From: Myroides odoratus
Lineage (GTDB): Bacteria > Bacteroidota > Bacteroidia > Flavobacteriales > Flavobacteriaceae
DNA: 64,000 bases
NCBI RefSeq assembly: GCF_001549985.1
Contig: NZ_LROZ01000001.1
Span: forward strand, 434,001-498,000
Reading direction: 5' to 3'
The first letter of the stretch is position 1. Each line of letters starts with the position of its first letter. A model generated the notes under the pieces. It ran no database searches. It was given only the letters and a program-made list of their open reading frames with translations, and had not been told where the DNA came from. The translations under genes and the position numbers were made by a program. This document shows, piece by piece, positions 54,019-61,941 of the stretch.

Positions 54019-55329
54019 TTAATCCTTAGCTACAGCAATCTTAACTTTCTTATTCTTTAATCTGGTATTTTCTAGTGTACGCAAGAGCGGCTTGATTTTA
54101 GCGGTACGCACGGCCACAAAAGCTTGGGTATCGCGTACATCAATTAATCCGATATCCTCCTTTTGAAGACCGCCTGTTTTAATTAAATAACCAACAATAT
54201 CTACTTTATTGACTTTGTCTTTTTTTCCAGCACTGATATAAATCGTTTTAAAGTCAGTAGTATTGTCAATGGTATAAGTTCCTTTGAGTTGTTCGATGGG
54301 CATATCGGCATCAATAAAGCTATACTGTTCCTCGTCAGTAACCATGATATATACTTTTCCTTTCGCCTTCATACGCGCAGTTCGTCCATTTCGATGAATA
54401 AATGCATCTTCCTTCTCTGGAATCTGATAGTGAATAACATGCCCAATTTCAGGGATATCTAAACCTCGAGCGGCTAAATCCGTTGAAATTAGAATATGAC
54501 AACTTCTATTGCGAAACTTCATCAAAGCACGCTCTCGATCTTCTTGTAGTAATCCACCGTGGAAAGCTCCATTAGCGACTCCTTTATTGGTTAAGGTTTC
54601 ACTGATTCGCGCTACTGCATCTCGATGGTTACAGAAAACTAAAATCGTATCCTTGCCAATTTTTCCAATCAATTGAATAACAGCCTCTAATTTCTCCTCC
54701 GCAGGACAAACTACTTTGCTAAATGTCAATTGCGGTTGGATAGCTTCCGATTTCAAAAACTTAAGGATGGTGGGATTTTCAATTCCCGTGAATGCAGGTA
54801 TTTTTTTAAGCGCCGTTGCAGAGGTCAGCATGCGAAACTTCAGGTGATCAAACGATTGGATGATGTAATCCATATCGTCTTGGAACCCCATTTCTAAAGC
54901 CTTGTCGAATTCGTCAATCACATAGCTTTGTACCTGGGCTGTATCAAAGGAATTCTCTTCAATATGAAAAGCCACACGCCCTGGTGTGCCAACAAGAACA
55001 GCAGGTGGAGAAGAAAGGTTATTCAATTCCGTACGTGTGGAATGTCCACCATAACAGGCATTGATTTTAAAAGCAGTTCCCATTTTCTTAAACACCGTTT
55101 CAATCTGTAAAGCCAATTCACGCGTAGGCACAAGAATAACGGCTTGGACTCCTTTTACTGCAGGATTTAATCGTTGAACAATTGGCAACAGAAAAGCCAA
55201 TGTTTTACCCGACCCTGTAGGGGATAATAAAACCATACTATTTTTCGCCTGCGCGGTTTGAAGGGTTTGAAGCTGCATCTCATTGAGTGCTGCAATCTCC
55301 AATTTTTTAAGGATATCTGCTTGATTCAT
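54019..55329 (-). CDS. DEAD-box RNA helicase, DbpA-like
   Basis: A 436-residue ATP-dependent RNA helicase. It has the Q-motif region, Walker A SPTGSGKT (36-43), PTRELALQ, motif II as DEFD (139-142) rather than DEAD, SAT (170-172), and HRNGRTAR as motif VI. The C-terminal 75 residues (TIYISAGKKDKVNKVDIVGYL) match the DbpA RNA-binding domain that recognises 23S rRNA hairpin 92, so a role in large-subunit assembly is likely. A TACCTTTG box ends 4 bases before the ATG, so the mRNA may be leaderless. Confidence 0.93.
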   Translation of the reverse strand: MNQADILKKLEIAALNEMQLQTLQTAQAKNSMVLLSPTGSGKTLAFLLPIVQRLNPAVKGVQAVILVPTRELALQIETVFKKMGTAFKINACYGGHSTRTELNNLSSPPAVLVGTPGRVAFHIEENSFDTAQVQSYVIDEFDKALEMGFQDDMDYIIQSFDHLKFRMLTSATALKKIPAFTGIENPTILKFLKSEAIQPQLTFSKVVCPAEEKLEAVIQLIGKIGKDTILVFCNHRDAVARISETLTNKGVANGAFHGGLLQEDRERALMKFRNRSCHILISTDLAARGLDIPEIGHVIHYQIPEKEDAFIHRNGRTARMKAKGKVYIMVTDEEQYSFIDADMPIEQLKGTYTIDNTTDFKTIYISAGKKDKVNKVDIVGYLIKTGGLQKEDIGLIDVRDTQAFVAVRTAKIKPLLRTLENTRLKNKKVKIAVAKD

Positions 55330-55333
55330 CTGG

Positions 55334-55341
55334 CAAAGGTA
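55334..55341 (-). promoter_or_regulatory. TAnnTTTG box just before the helicase ATG
   Basis: TACCTTTG on the minus strand, then CCAG, then ATG. The expected transcription start is at or within 2 bases of the ATG. Confidence 0.5.
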
Positions 55342-55433
55342 GGGATTTTGGTGAACGGTTTACGGTTCACTGTTGACAGTTTTTTTGGATTTCTATTTTT
55401 TATAAGGTTTTGATGAACTCAAACTTCAAGGCA

Positions 55434-55464
55434 TAAAAAAAGCCTCTTCTTTCGAAGAGGCTTT
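55434..55464 (-). terminator. terminator of tRNA-Leu
   Basis: AAAGCCTCTTC (55439-55449) pairs with GAAGAGGCTTT (55454-55464); on the minus strand it is followed by T7 and starts 3 bases after the tRNA end. Confidence 0.9.
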
Positions 55465-55466
55465 AG

Positions 55467-55548
55467 TGCGGGTGATAGGACTCGAACCTACACACCTTGC
55501 GGCACCAGATCCTAAGTCTGGCGTGTCTACCAATTTCACCACACCCGC
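55467..55548 (-). tRNA. tRNA-Leu (anticodon UAG)
   Basis: An 82-nt class II tRNA on the minus strand. The acceptor stem GCGGGTG/CACCCGC closes with discriminator A. The anticodon arm is CCAGA-CTTAGGA-TCTGG with anticodon TAG, reading CUN Leu codons. A long variable arm (TGCCGCAAGGTG region) and the T-arm GTAGG-TTCGAGT-CCTAT follow. CCA is not encoded. A hairpin terminator lies directly downstream. Confidence 0.96.
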
Positions 55549-55656
55549 AGGTGGCTTAGAACCGCTGTACACTTGTGTACTGTTGTTCTTTTAAGACGTT
55601 GCAAATATACAACCTGTTTTTTAATGCGCAAGAAAAAAATAATTTTTTTTTATTCT

Positions 55657-55664
55657 TATGTTTG
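55657..55664 (+). promoter_or_regulatory. TAnnTTTG promoter box for the M20 dipeptidase gene
   Basis: TATGTTTG ends 32 bases before ATG 55697 and contains the upstream in-frame ATG at 55658, which is therefore not a likely start. Confidence 0.65.
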
Positions 55665-55696
55665 TAAGGAATAATATAACTGGTTCTATACATACT

Positions 55697-57085
55697 ATGA
55701 AAGATTCAAAACAATTTGTTCAAGAAAACAAGCAACGTCTTCTAGATGAGCTAATTGAACTACTTAAAAAGCCTTCTATTAGTGCAGATAGTGCGTACTC
55801 TCAAGACGTAATAAACACAGCAGAAGCAGTAAAAGAAAATTTAATAAAAGCAGGTTGCGACAATGTAGAATTGTGCGAAACACCAGGATATCCTATTGTT
55901 TATGGTGAAAAAATCATCGATCCTGCTCTTCCAACGGTATTGGTTTATGGTCATTATGACGTACAACCAGCAGATCCAATTGAACTTTGGACCTCTCCCC
56001 CGTTTGAGCCTGTAATTAAAACAACACCGATTCACCCAGAAGGAGCAATCTTCGCACGTGGAGCTTGTGATGACAAAGGACAGATGTTCATGCACGTGAA
56101 AGCGGTTGAATATATGATTGCAACAAATACTTTACCATGTAACGTGAAATTCATGATTGAAGGGGAAGAAGAAGTTGGATCAGTAAGTTTAGGATGGTTT
56201 GTAAAAAGAAACCACGATAAATTGAAAAACGACGTTATTCTGATTTCTGATACTGGAATGATTTCTAATCAACAGCCTTCTATCACAACTGGATTGAGAG
56301 GATTAAGTTATGTTGAAGTTGAAGTAACTGGACCAAACCGAGATTTACACTCTGGATTATACGGAGGAGCAGTAGCTAACCCAATCAACGTATTAACAAA
56401 GATGATTGCTTCCTTACATGATGAAAACAATCATATCACGATTCCAGGATTCTACGATAAAGTAGAAGAACTTTCTCGCGAAGAAAGAGATGAAATGGCA
56501 AAACGTCCATTCTCTTTAGACGATTACAAAAAGGCATTGGATATTGATGAAGTATATGGAGAAGCAGGATATACAACTAATGAGCGCAACTCTATTCGTC
56601 CAACATTAGACGTCAATGGAATTTGGGGCGGTTATACAGGTGAAGGAGCCAAAACGGTTATCGCTAGTAAAGCATTCGCAAAAATCTCGATGCGTTTAGT
56701 TCCAAACCAAGAGTGGGAAGAAATTACGGAATTGTTCAAAAAACACTTTGAAAGCATTGCACCTGCAGGGGTAAAAGTAGAAGTAAAACCTCATCATGGT
56801 GGACAAGGCTATGTAACGCCTATCGACTCTATTGGATATCAAGCGGCTGCAAAAGCGTATGAAGATACGTTCGGTGTAACGCCAATTCCAGTACGTTCAG
56901 GAGGAAGTATTCCAATTGTCGCTTTATTTGAGGAAGAATTAGGATCTAAATCAATTATGATGGGATTCGGATTGGACTCTGATGCGATCCACTCTCCGAA
57001 TGAGCACTTTGGTGTATTCAACTACCTAAAAGGAATTGAAACCATTCCATTGTTCTATAAATACTATATGGAATTAGCAAAATAA
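55697..57085 (+). CDS. M20 family dipeptidase
   Basis: A 462-residue cytoplasmic metallopeptidase of the M20 (ArgE/DapE/CPG2) group, closest to carnosinase-like dipeptidases. Zinc ligands and catalytic residues are His86 in VYGHYDVQ, Asp125 in GACDDKG, and the Glu pair in MIEGEEEVGS near 155-159; LRGLSYVEVEVTGP begins the dimerisation lid, and the last His is in SDAIHSPNE. It could split dipeptides brought in by the POT carriers. It has its own promoter box and terminator. Confidence 0.93.
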   Translation: MKDSKQFVQENKQRLLDELIELLKKPSISADSAYSQDVINTAEAVKENLIKAGCDNVELCETPGYPIVYGEKIIDPALPTVLVYGHYDVQPADPIELWTSPPFEPVIKTTPIHPEGAIFARGACDDKGQMFMHVKAVEYMIATNTLPCNVKFMIEGEEEVGSVSLGWFVKRNHDKLKNDVILISDTGMISNQQPSITTGLRGLSYVEVEVTGPNRDLHSGLYGGAVANPINVLTKMIASLHDENNHITIPGFYDKVEELSREERDEMAKRPFSLDDYKKALDIDEVYGEAGYTTNERNSIRPTLDVNGIWGGYTGEGAKTVIASKAFAKISMRLVPNQEWEEITELFKKHFESIAPAGVKVEVKPHHGGQGYVTPIDSIGYQAAAKAYEDTFGVTPIPVRSGGSIPIVALFEEELGSKSIMMGFGLDSDAIHSPNEHFGVFNYLKGIETIPLFYKYYMELAK

Positions 57086-57086
57086 T

Positions 57087-57120
57087 AAAAAAGCGAGTAA
57101 ATATCTTTACTCGCTTTTTT
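57087..57120. terminator. bidirectional terminator between dipeptidase and glycosyltransferase genes
   Basis: AAGCGAGTAAA pairs with TTTACTCGCTT over a TATC loop, flanked by A and T runs. It overlaps the last codons of the minus-strand glycosyltransferase gene. Confidence 0.88.
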
Positions 57121-58369
57121 TATGTTTATTTTTTTCCTCAATCCAGAGAGCCATATACTTTGTACTTTGTGCACTGTGGTATTTGAATACTTCTTTTAAA
57201 AAATGGGTCTTGCGGTACTGTTCCAACGTCGCATCCAAATGAATTATTTTCTTTTTAAATGCGGCCGTATAGTGTGTTTTGCTATAATACTTTTCAATTA
57301 AATCGATTCCTTTTTGTTGTTTGATTTTCCAAAGAGCTTCATCTTGATAAAGTTCAACTGCTTTGGAAACAAATTCCTCTACTTCATCCGCACAAAACCC
57401 ACACCATTCTTCCGGAGTTGCCATGGCTTCGATGCCAACCTTAGTGGTTACGTTGGGTGTGCCAACGCGCATGGCATCAATAAACTTCCCTTTAATTCCT
57501 GCTCCGAAAGTAATAGGAGCCAACAGCACTCGAGCTTTTGCAATTACTGTCAAAGCATCTTCCGCTCTACCGTGGATGAAGAAATTTTCTTGCTCCTTGT
57601 GTAATTGCAATACTTTAGCAGATGGATAAGCTCCGTAAATATGCAATTTTGCTTGAGGCAATCGCTTGCGCAACACGGGCCAAATCGCTGTTTTTAATCG
57701 CAAAACGGTTTGCCAATTGGGCTCGTGAATAAAATTTCCAATAAAGACAAAATCTTCTTTCTCTTCAAAGGTTCTCCAGTTTTGCTGTTGTTCTTGGGTG
57801 ATTTCTTCTTCTAAAAAAGGCAGCACAAAGAGACCTTCAGTGGGTACTTGAAAAGTTTCTGTCAACAAATGAAATTCAAAACTAGAAATCAACAGGGTTA
57901 AATCACATCGCATAATACTTGCGAGTTCTCGTTTTGTTCGATCACTATACAGATAATCATCCAAGCTACCTTCTCCTTTTTTGTATTGCTCTTGGCGAGC
58001 ATAGCGCAAAAAATGTAAATCTTCTGTATCGAGTAAGGTTAACGTATGAGGGCATTGTGCGTTGATACGCCACCCGAATTGTTCTTCAATCATAAAACGG
58101 TCATACATCACCCAATCGGGCTGCAAATCCGCTAGGAATTGATCGGTGCGCTCGTCATTGAGGAAAACCTCTACTTCTTTCACATCATAAGGCGCTAAAT
58201 CATCACTATAAGGCGTTTTTTGCGCAGTTGATCCAAAGTAAATCTGCATCTCCCATCCTTGAAAAACCTCCAATAGCTGCAACATTCGTTTACCAGCTGC
58301 GGATGAACGAGATTCAGGCCAAACCTGCCCAATGATCAATATTTTTTTCCTTTTTAACGAATGCTCCAT
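57107..58369 (-). CDS. glycosyltransferase family 4-like protein
   Basis: A 420-residue protein with a GT-B-like layout. The N-terminal KKILIIGQVWPESRSSAAGKRM is the first Rossmann strand; the C-terminal half has FIGNFIHEPNWQTVLRL, KLHIYGAYPSAKV, IHGRAEDALTVIAKARVLLAPITFGAGIKGKFIDAM, the nucleotide-sugar-binding region of group 1 transferases. Sugar and acceptor are unknown. It stands alone on the minus strand. A TACTTTTG box ends 4 bases before the ATG, so its mRNA may be leaderless. Confidence 0.85.
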   Translation of the reverse strand: MEHSLKRKKILIIGQVWPESRSSAAGKRMLQLLEVFQGWEMQIYFGSTAQKTPYSDDLAPYDVKEVEVFLNDERTDQFLADLQPDWVMYDRFMIEEQFGWRINAQCPHTLTLLDTEDLHFLRYARQEQYKKGEGSLDDYLYSDRTKRELASIMRCDLTLLISSFEFHLLTETFQVPTEGLFVLPFLEEEITQEQQQNWRTFEEKEDFVFIGNFIHEPNWQTVLRLKTAIWPVLRKRLPQAKLHIYGAYPSAKVLQLHKEQENFFIHGRAEDALTVIAKARVLLAPITFGAGIKGKFIDAMRVGTPNVTTKVGIEAMATPEEWCGFCADEVEEFVSKAVELYQDEALWKIKQQKGIDLIEKYYSKTHYTAAFKKKIIHLDATLEQYRKTHFLKEVFKYHSAQSTKYMALWIEEKNKHKKSE

Positions 58370-58373
58370 CTTA

Positions 58374-58381
58374 CAAAAGTA
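58374..58381 (-). promoter_or_regulatory. TAnnTTTG box just before the glycosyltransferase ATG
   Basis: TACTTTTG on the minus strand, then TAAG, then ATG. Confidence 0.45.
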
Positions 58382-58432
58382 CAGCTTCTAAAGCAGTATC
58401 TCTCCTTAATTTTTAATCTCTATTATATTTAG

Positions 58433-58440
58433 TATTTTTG
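58433..58440 (+). promoter_or_regulatory. TAnnTTTG promoter box for miaE
   Basis: TATTTTTG lies 19 bases before the miaE ATG. Confidence 0.6.
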
Positions 58441-58459
58441 CTACAAACGAAAAGGAACT

Positions 58460-59041
58460 ATGTTAGGACTTAAACTTTTAACTGATCCAAGATGGGCAAA
58501 TATTGCAGAATCAAATCTTGAAGAAATCTTGACGGATCATTGCTGGTGCGAACAAAAAGCCGCAACCAATGCCATTACGTTGATTACGTACAATTCAGAA
58601 CACGAGGATTTAGTAACCGAATTGACCGCAATTGCTATTGAAGAAATGGAGCATTTCAAGATGGTACACGAAATCATCAAAGAAAGAGGCTATACTTTAG
58701 GGCGCGAACGCAAGGATGATTATGTCAATCAATTGGTTAAATTCTGCAAAAAAGATGGAAGTCGAAATGATGCTTTCATTGATCGTTTACTCTTTGCTGC
58801 TATGATTGAGGCGAGAAGTTGTGAGCGTTTTCGCGTTTTATCGCAAAATATCAAAGACGAAGAATTGGCTAAGTTTTACTATGATTTAATGGTTTCTGAA
58901 GCAAACCACTATACGACCTTCTTAAAATTCGCACGCAAATACACGGAACGCGTAGATGTAGATCAACGTTGGAAAGAGTGGTTGGAATTTGAAGGGAATT
59001 TAATTCAGAGCTACGGAACAAAAGAACATATTCACGGATAA
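58460..59041 (+). CDS. miaE: tRNA-(ms2io6A) hydroxylase MiaE
   Basis: A 193-residue ferritin-like diiron enzyme that hydroxylates the isopentenyl side chain of ms2i6A37 in tRNA. Diiron ligands lie on the helices NAITLITYNSEHEDL, IAIEEMEHFKMVHEI (ExxH), MIEARSCERF and VSEANHYTTF (ExxH). Length is usual for the family. The TDHCWCEQKAA start region is also typical. It has its own promoter box and a terminator shared with the convergent gene. Confidence 0.92.
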   Translation: MLGLKLLTDPRWANIAESNLEEILTDHCWCEQKAATNAITLITYNSEHEDLVTELTAIAIEEMEHFKMVHEIIKERGYTLGRERKDDYVNQLVKFCKKDGSRNDAFIDRLLFAAMIEARSCERFRVLSQNIKDEELAKFYYDLMVSEANHYTTFLKFARKYTERVDVDQRWKEWLEFEGNLIQSYGTKEHIHG

Positions 59042-59046
59042 TATAC

Positions 59047-59074
59047 AAATGCGAGTAGTACACTCGCATTTTTT
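59047..59074. terminator. terminator between miaE and the HEAT-like gene
   Basis: AAATGCGAGT pairs with ACTCGCATTT over a 5-base loop, followed by T residues; it ends at the stop of the minus-strand gene. Confidence 0.8.
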
Positions 59075-59606
59075 ATTTCAATGTGCTGACTTTCTTCAAT
59101 AATTTTCGAGCCTTACTTTGGTAAGCAGGTGTTTTGGCAGCAAATCTAACTTCAATTAATTCGGCAATTAACTTGGCTTGTTCTGGGAACTTCATAGCCA
59201 ACCGCATGATGATATGCATGGCATTGGCTTCTGTTGCCACTTTCGTTTCTGAAGTTAACCAAATCAAACACTGATCGAGGATCGCTTCCTCAAGACTTGT
59301 ATTCAACAAACTTTGGCGTTTTTCAACCAATACAATCGTCATTTTACTTGTTAGTCGCTTGACGCTTTCATCTTTGACTGACGGCAATTGATGAATAAAG
59401 CGTTCAACATGGTCATCTAACAACAAGGGATTCGCTTGCACTAAATCATCCAAAACAATACTAGCCAAAACATTTACTTTGGATTGCGTATCAAAAGTAA
59501 AGTCAATTAAAATAGAAATTACTTCATGCTCCTTTGACAATTGTTGAATAATGTCCCTTCGGCTGGCTAAGCTGGTATTCCCTTTAGCTAATAACTCAAA
59601 AATCAT
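59073..59606 (-). CDS. HEAT-like helical repeat protein of unknown function
   Basis: A 177-residue all-helical cytoplasmic protein. Paired amphipathic helices such as LASIVLDDLVQANPLLLDDHVERF and TEANAMHIIMRLAMKFPEQAKLIAELIE resemble HEAT/armadillo repeats, which bind other proteins. No enzymatic motif is present. I start at ATG 59606 (MIFELLAKG); the frame is open to a TTG 33 bases earlier but the extra residues do not look like part of the fold. The function is unknown. Confidence 0.7.
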   Translation of the reverse strand: MIFELLAKGNTSLASRRDIIQQLSKEHEVISILIDFTFDTQSKVNVLASIVLDDLVQANPLLLDDHVERFIHQLPSVKDESVKRLTSKMTIVLVEKRQSLLNTSLEEAILDQCLIWLTSETKVATEANAMHIIMRLAMKFPEQAKLIAELIEVRFAAKTPAYQSKARKLLKKVSTLK

Positions 59607-59726
59607 ATGGATATAAAAATGTACATGGGTGATTGACAAGAGTAAATGTACTGAGAATCATCAGAATTCCAATTGTATTTCACTCTTCTTTTTTCTTGAA
59701 ATCAAAACGAGTAAGCTGATATTCTT

Positions 59727-59734
59727 TATCTTTG
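59727..59734 (+). promoter_or_regulatory. TAnnTTTG box just before the second Crp/Fnr ATG
   Basis: TATCTTTG, then TTAG, then ATG. The predicted transcript would start at or just before the ATG. Confidence 0.5.
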
Positions 59735-59738
59735 TTAG

Positions 59739-60314
59739 ATGCATACTTCTCTACTCCAATTGATTTCAAACCACGTTACACTTTCTGAATCAGAAAGAGC
59801 AAATTGTATTTCCTATTTTGAATCCATTGCGGTACCCAAAAACAGTATTTTAGAAGAAAAAGGAAAGATTCCACACTATTTATACTTTGTTGTTTCGGGT
59901 TTCGTTCGCCTTTTCCACTACAATGCGAAAGGTGACGAAGTGACCACTCATATCAACTGCCCTCCAGGTTTTATCACCTCTTATGTCAATTTTACTCAAC
60001 AGAAGGTATCTGAAGAATCCTTAGCGTGTATCACAGACTGTGTGCTGCTGCGTATTAAAAAAAGTGATCTTGATGTACTCATTCAAGAAAGTCTAGCCTT
60101 TAAAGCTTTTAGCTTGAAAGTCTTTGAAGAGTCTTTAGTCTATAATGAAAATAGAGCCAAAGAATTAGCCACTTTAACAGCGGAAGAACGCTATATCAAA
60201 CTAACCCAAAACTATCCCGAAATACTGCAACATGTGCCTTTGCAATATATTGCCTCCTTTTTAGGGATGAATCCAAAAAGTTTAAGTAGAATTCGCAAGC
60301 AAATGATTTGGTAA
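59739..60314 (+). CDS. Crp/Fnr family transcriptional regulator
   Basis: A 191-residue regulator: beta-roll sensor domain (about 20-115, with LYFVVSGFVRLFHYNAKGDEV) and C-terminal winged helix ending in LQYIASFLGMNPKSLSRIRKQM. No Fe-S cysteine set is present. It resembles the regulator at 11.7 kb in length and layout. The epimerase gene begins 65 bases downstream on the same strand and is a natural target or partner (inference). The promoter-box position suggests a leaderless mRNA. Confidence 0.88.
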   Translation: MHTSLLQLISNHVTLSESERANCISYFESIAVPKNSILEEKGKIPHYLYFVVSGFVRLFHYNAKGDEVTTHINCPPGFITSYVNFTQQKVSEESLACITDCVLLRIKKSDLDVLIQESLAFKAFSLKVFEESLVYNENRAKELATLTAEERYIKLTQNYPEILQHVPLQYIASFLGMNPKSLSRIRKQMIW

Positions 60315-60379
60315 CATTTGAGAACTTTAGACTGAATGCAAATAGTGATTTTTGTTTCATCATTTAAAAGTTAACAGAT

Positions 60380-61405
60380 ATGACAACAAAAAAATTAGTA
60401 TTAGTATCAGGAGCAAATGGCCATTTAGGAAATAATTTAGTTCGATTATTGCTCCGTAAAGGGTATTCTGTTCGCGCTTCTGTTCGAAATCTAAACAATA
60501 TCACTTGTTTTGAAGGATTAGATTGCGAAATAGTACAAGCAGATATTACGGACAAAGCCTCTTTTGTCAGAGCATTACAAGACGTAGATACTTTTTATGC
60601 TGTAGGTGCTGCCTTTAAACTATGGGCCAAAGACCCAAAAAAGGAAATTTACGATGTCAATATGCAAGGGACGCGATTTACACTAGAAGCTGCTGCAGAG
60701 GCTGGAGTAAGAAGAATCATTTATGTAAGTTCTATTGCTGCTTTGGACTATCGTTATTTACCTACAAAAGAAAGCAACGGATACAATTTAGATCGTAGGG
60801 ATAGCTATTACAATTCAAAAAATGACGGCGAACAACTTGCTTTTCAATTAGCCAAACAGTTCAACATTGATCTTATTTCAGTGCTACCAGGTGCAATGAT
60901 TGGCGGCGAAGCTTTTTTACCTCTTAATGTTTCTTATGGGGTATTGAACCTCATTATCAATAAAAAAATCCCGTTAGACACAAAGATTACTCTAAACTGG
61001 GTTGATGTGAAGGATGTGGCTGAAGGTTGTTATTTAGCGGCACAAAAAGGGCGACCAGGAGAGCGATATATTCTAGCGAATGAGACCTGTATGACGATAA
61101 CGGATACCACAAAACTCGCACAAGAACTCTATCCAGAATTACGCCTCAAAATTCCGCAATCCGTTCCTAAATTTGTACTATACTTCATGGCTGGATTAAT
61201 GGAATTACTAGCTAAACTAAATGGAAATCCTCCTATTTTAACTAGAAAAGATATTGCTATGTTTTCTGGTTTACAGCAAAATTTTGATCTTTCGAAATCA
61301 AAAAATGAATTGGGGTTTCGTCCTAAAAATAATAAACAAGCACTGAAAGAAGCCTTTGACTATCTGATGCAACACAAAATACCATCAAAAACAACAAACT
61401 ATTAA
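60380..61405 (+). CDS. NAD-dependent epimerase/dehydratase family protein (extended SDR)
   Basis: A 341-residue extended short-chain dehydrogenase. The cofactor motif is SGANGHLGNNLVRLL near residue 10, with an Arg (VRASVRNLNN) after strand 2 suggesting NADP preference; YVSSIAAL holds the Ser, and the YxxxK pair is YYNSK near 138. LPGAMIGG and VDVKDVAEGCYLAA are typical of dihydroflavonol-4-reductase/3-beta-HSD-like proteins. The substrate is unknown. It follows a Crp/Fnr gene. Confidence 0.88.
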   Translation: MTTKKLVLVSGANGHLGNNLVRLLLRKGYSVRASVRNLNNITCFEGLDCEIVQADITDKASFVRALQDVDTFYAVGAAFKLWAKDPKKEIYDVNMQGTRFTLEAAAEAGVRRIIYVSSIAALDYRYLPTKESNGYNLDRRDSYYNSKNDGEQLAFQLAKQFNIDLISVLPGAMIGGEAFLPLNVSYGVLNLIINKKIPLDTKITLNWVDVKDVAEGCYLAAQKGRPGERYILANETCMTITDTTKLAQELYPELRLKIPQSVPKFVLYFMAGLMELLAKLNGNPPILTRKDIAMFSGLQQNFDLSKSKNELGFRPKNNKQALKEAFDYLMQHKIPSKTTNY

Positions 61406-61493
61406 TCAGTTACTTACACACTAAGACTACATGTTTTTTCCTCTATAATCCGATAAAGCAAATGCAGGATTTAAAAAAAATAATGTACTTGCT

Positions 61494-61522
61494 TTGTTTT
61501 TATTTTATTTATTCTATATTTG
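61494..61522 (+). promoter_or_regulatory. promoter of the blaI-blaR1 operon
   Basis: TTG at 61494-61496, an 18-base spacer, and TATATTTG at 61515-61522 fit both elements of the Bacteroidetes consensus. It is the best complete promoter in the window. Confidence 0.7.
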
Positions 61523-61538
61523 TAGAATAACATCTACA
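61521..61538 (+). promoter_or_regulatory. likely BlaI operator
   Basis: TGTAGA-ATAACA-TCTACA is a perfect 6-bp dyad overlapping the end of the promoter box and the expected start site. TGTA/TACA half-sites are typical of BlaI/MecI/CopY operators. Confidence 0.65.
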
Positions 61539-61571
61539 TAGATAGATTCACTCCTATACAACCATATACTT

Positions 61572-61937
61572 ATGATAAAACTACCTCAAACTGAAGAACA
61601 ATTAATGCAGTATATCTGGGATTTAGAAACAGCTTTTTCCAAAGAATTATTGGATAAATACCCAGACCCTAAGCCGGCACAAACGACCTTAGCAACTTTG
61701 CTTAAACGACTGACAGAAAAAGGTTTCATTACGTATGAAATGTTTGGAAACTCAAGAGCGTATACTCCTCTAATCAAAAAAGAGGATTATTTCGAAACAC
61801 ATCTTAACACCATGGTCGAACAACACTTCAATAATTCAGCTTTCTCTTTTGCTTCTTTTTTTACGCAAAAAAGCAAGATGAGTAAAAAGGAATTGGAAGC
61901 GTTGAAGAAGATTGTAGAAGATCAACTAAAAAAATAA
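61572..61937 (+). CDS. BlaI/MecI/CopY family transcriptional repressor
   Basis: A 121-residue winged-helix repressor. The N-terminal domain begins LPQTEEQLMQYIWDLETAF and contains the recognition region AQTTLATLLKRLTEKGFITYEMFGNSRAYTP; the C-terminal helices (80-121) form the dimer region, where the partner peptidase usually cuts. It lies 4 bases before the blaR1-like gene. A dyad over the promoter supports autoregulation. The trigger need not be a beta-lactam: no lactamase or PBP gene is here. Confidence 0.92.
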   Translation: MIKLPQTEEQLMQYIWDLETAFSKELLDKYPDPKPAQTTLATLLKRLTEKGFITYEMFGNSRAYTPLIKKEDYFETHLNTMVEQHFNNSAFSFASFFTQKSKMSKKELEALKKIVEDQLKK

Positions 61938-61941
61938 CCCT

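Noticed and set aside
54904..54915. DEFD in place of DEAD as a sign of sequence error or decay in the helicase
   Set aside because: All other helicase motifs and the DbpA domain are intact, and variants of this motif occur in working helicases.
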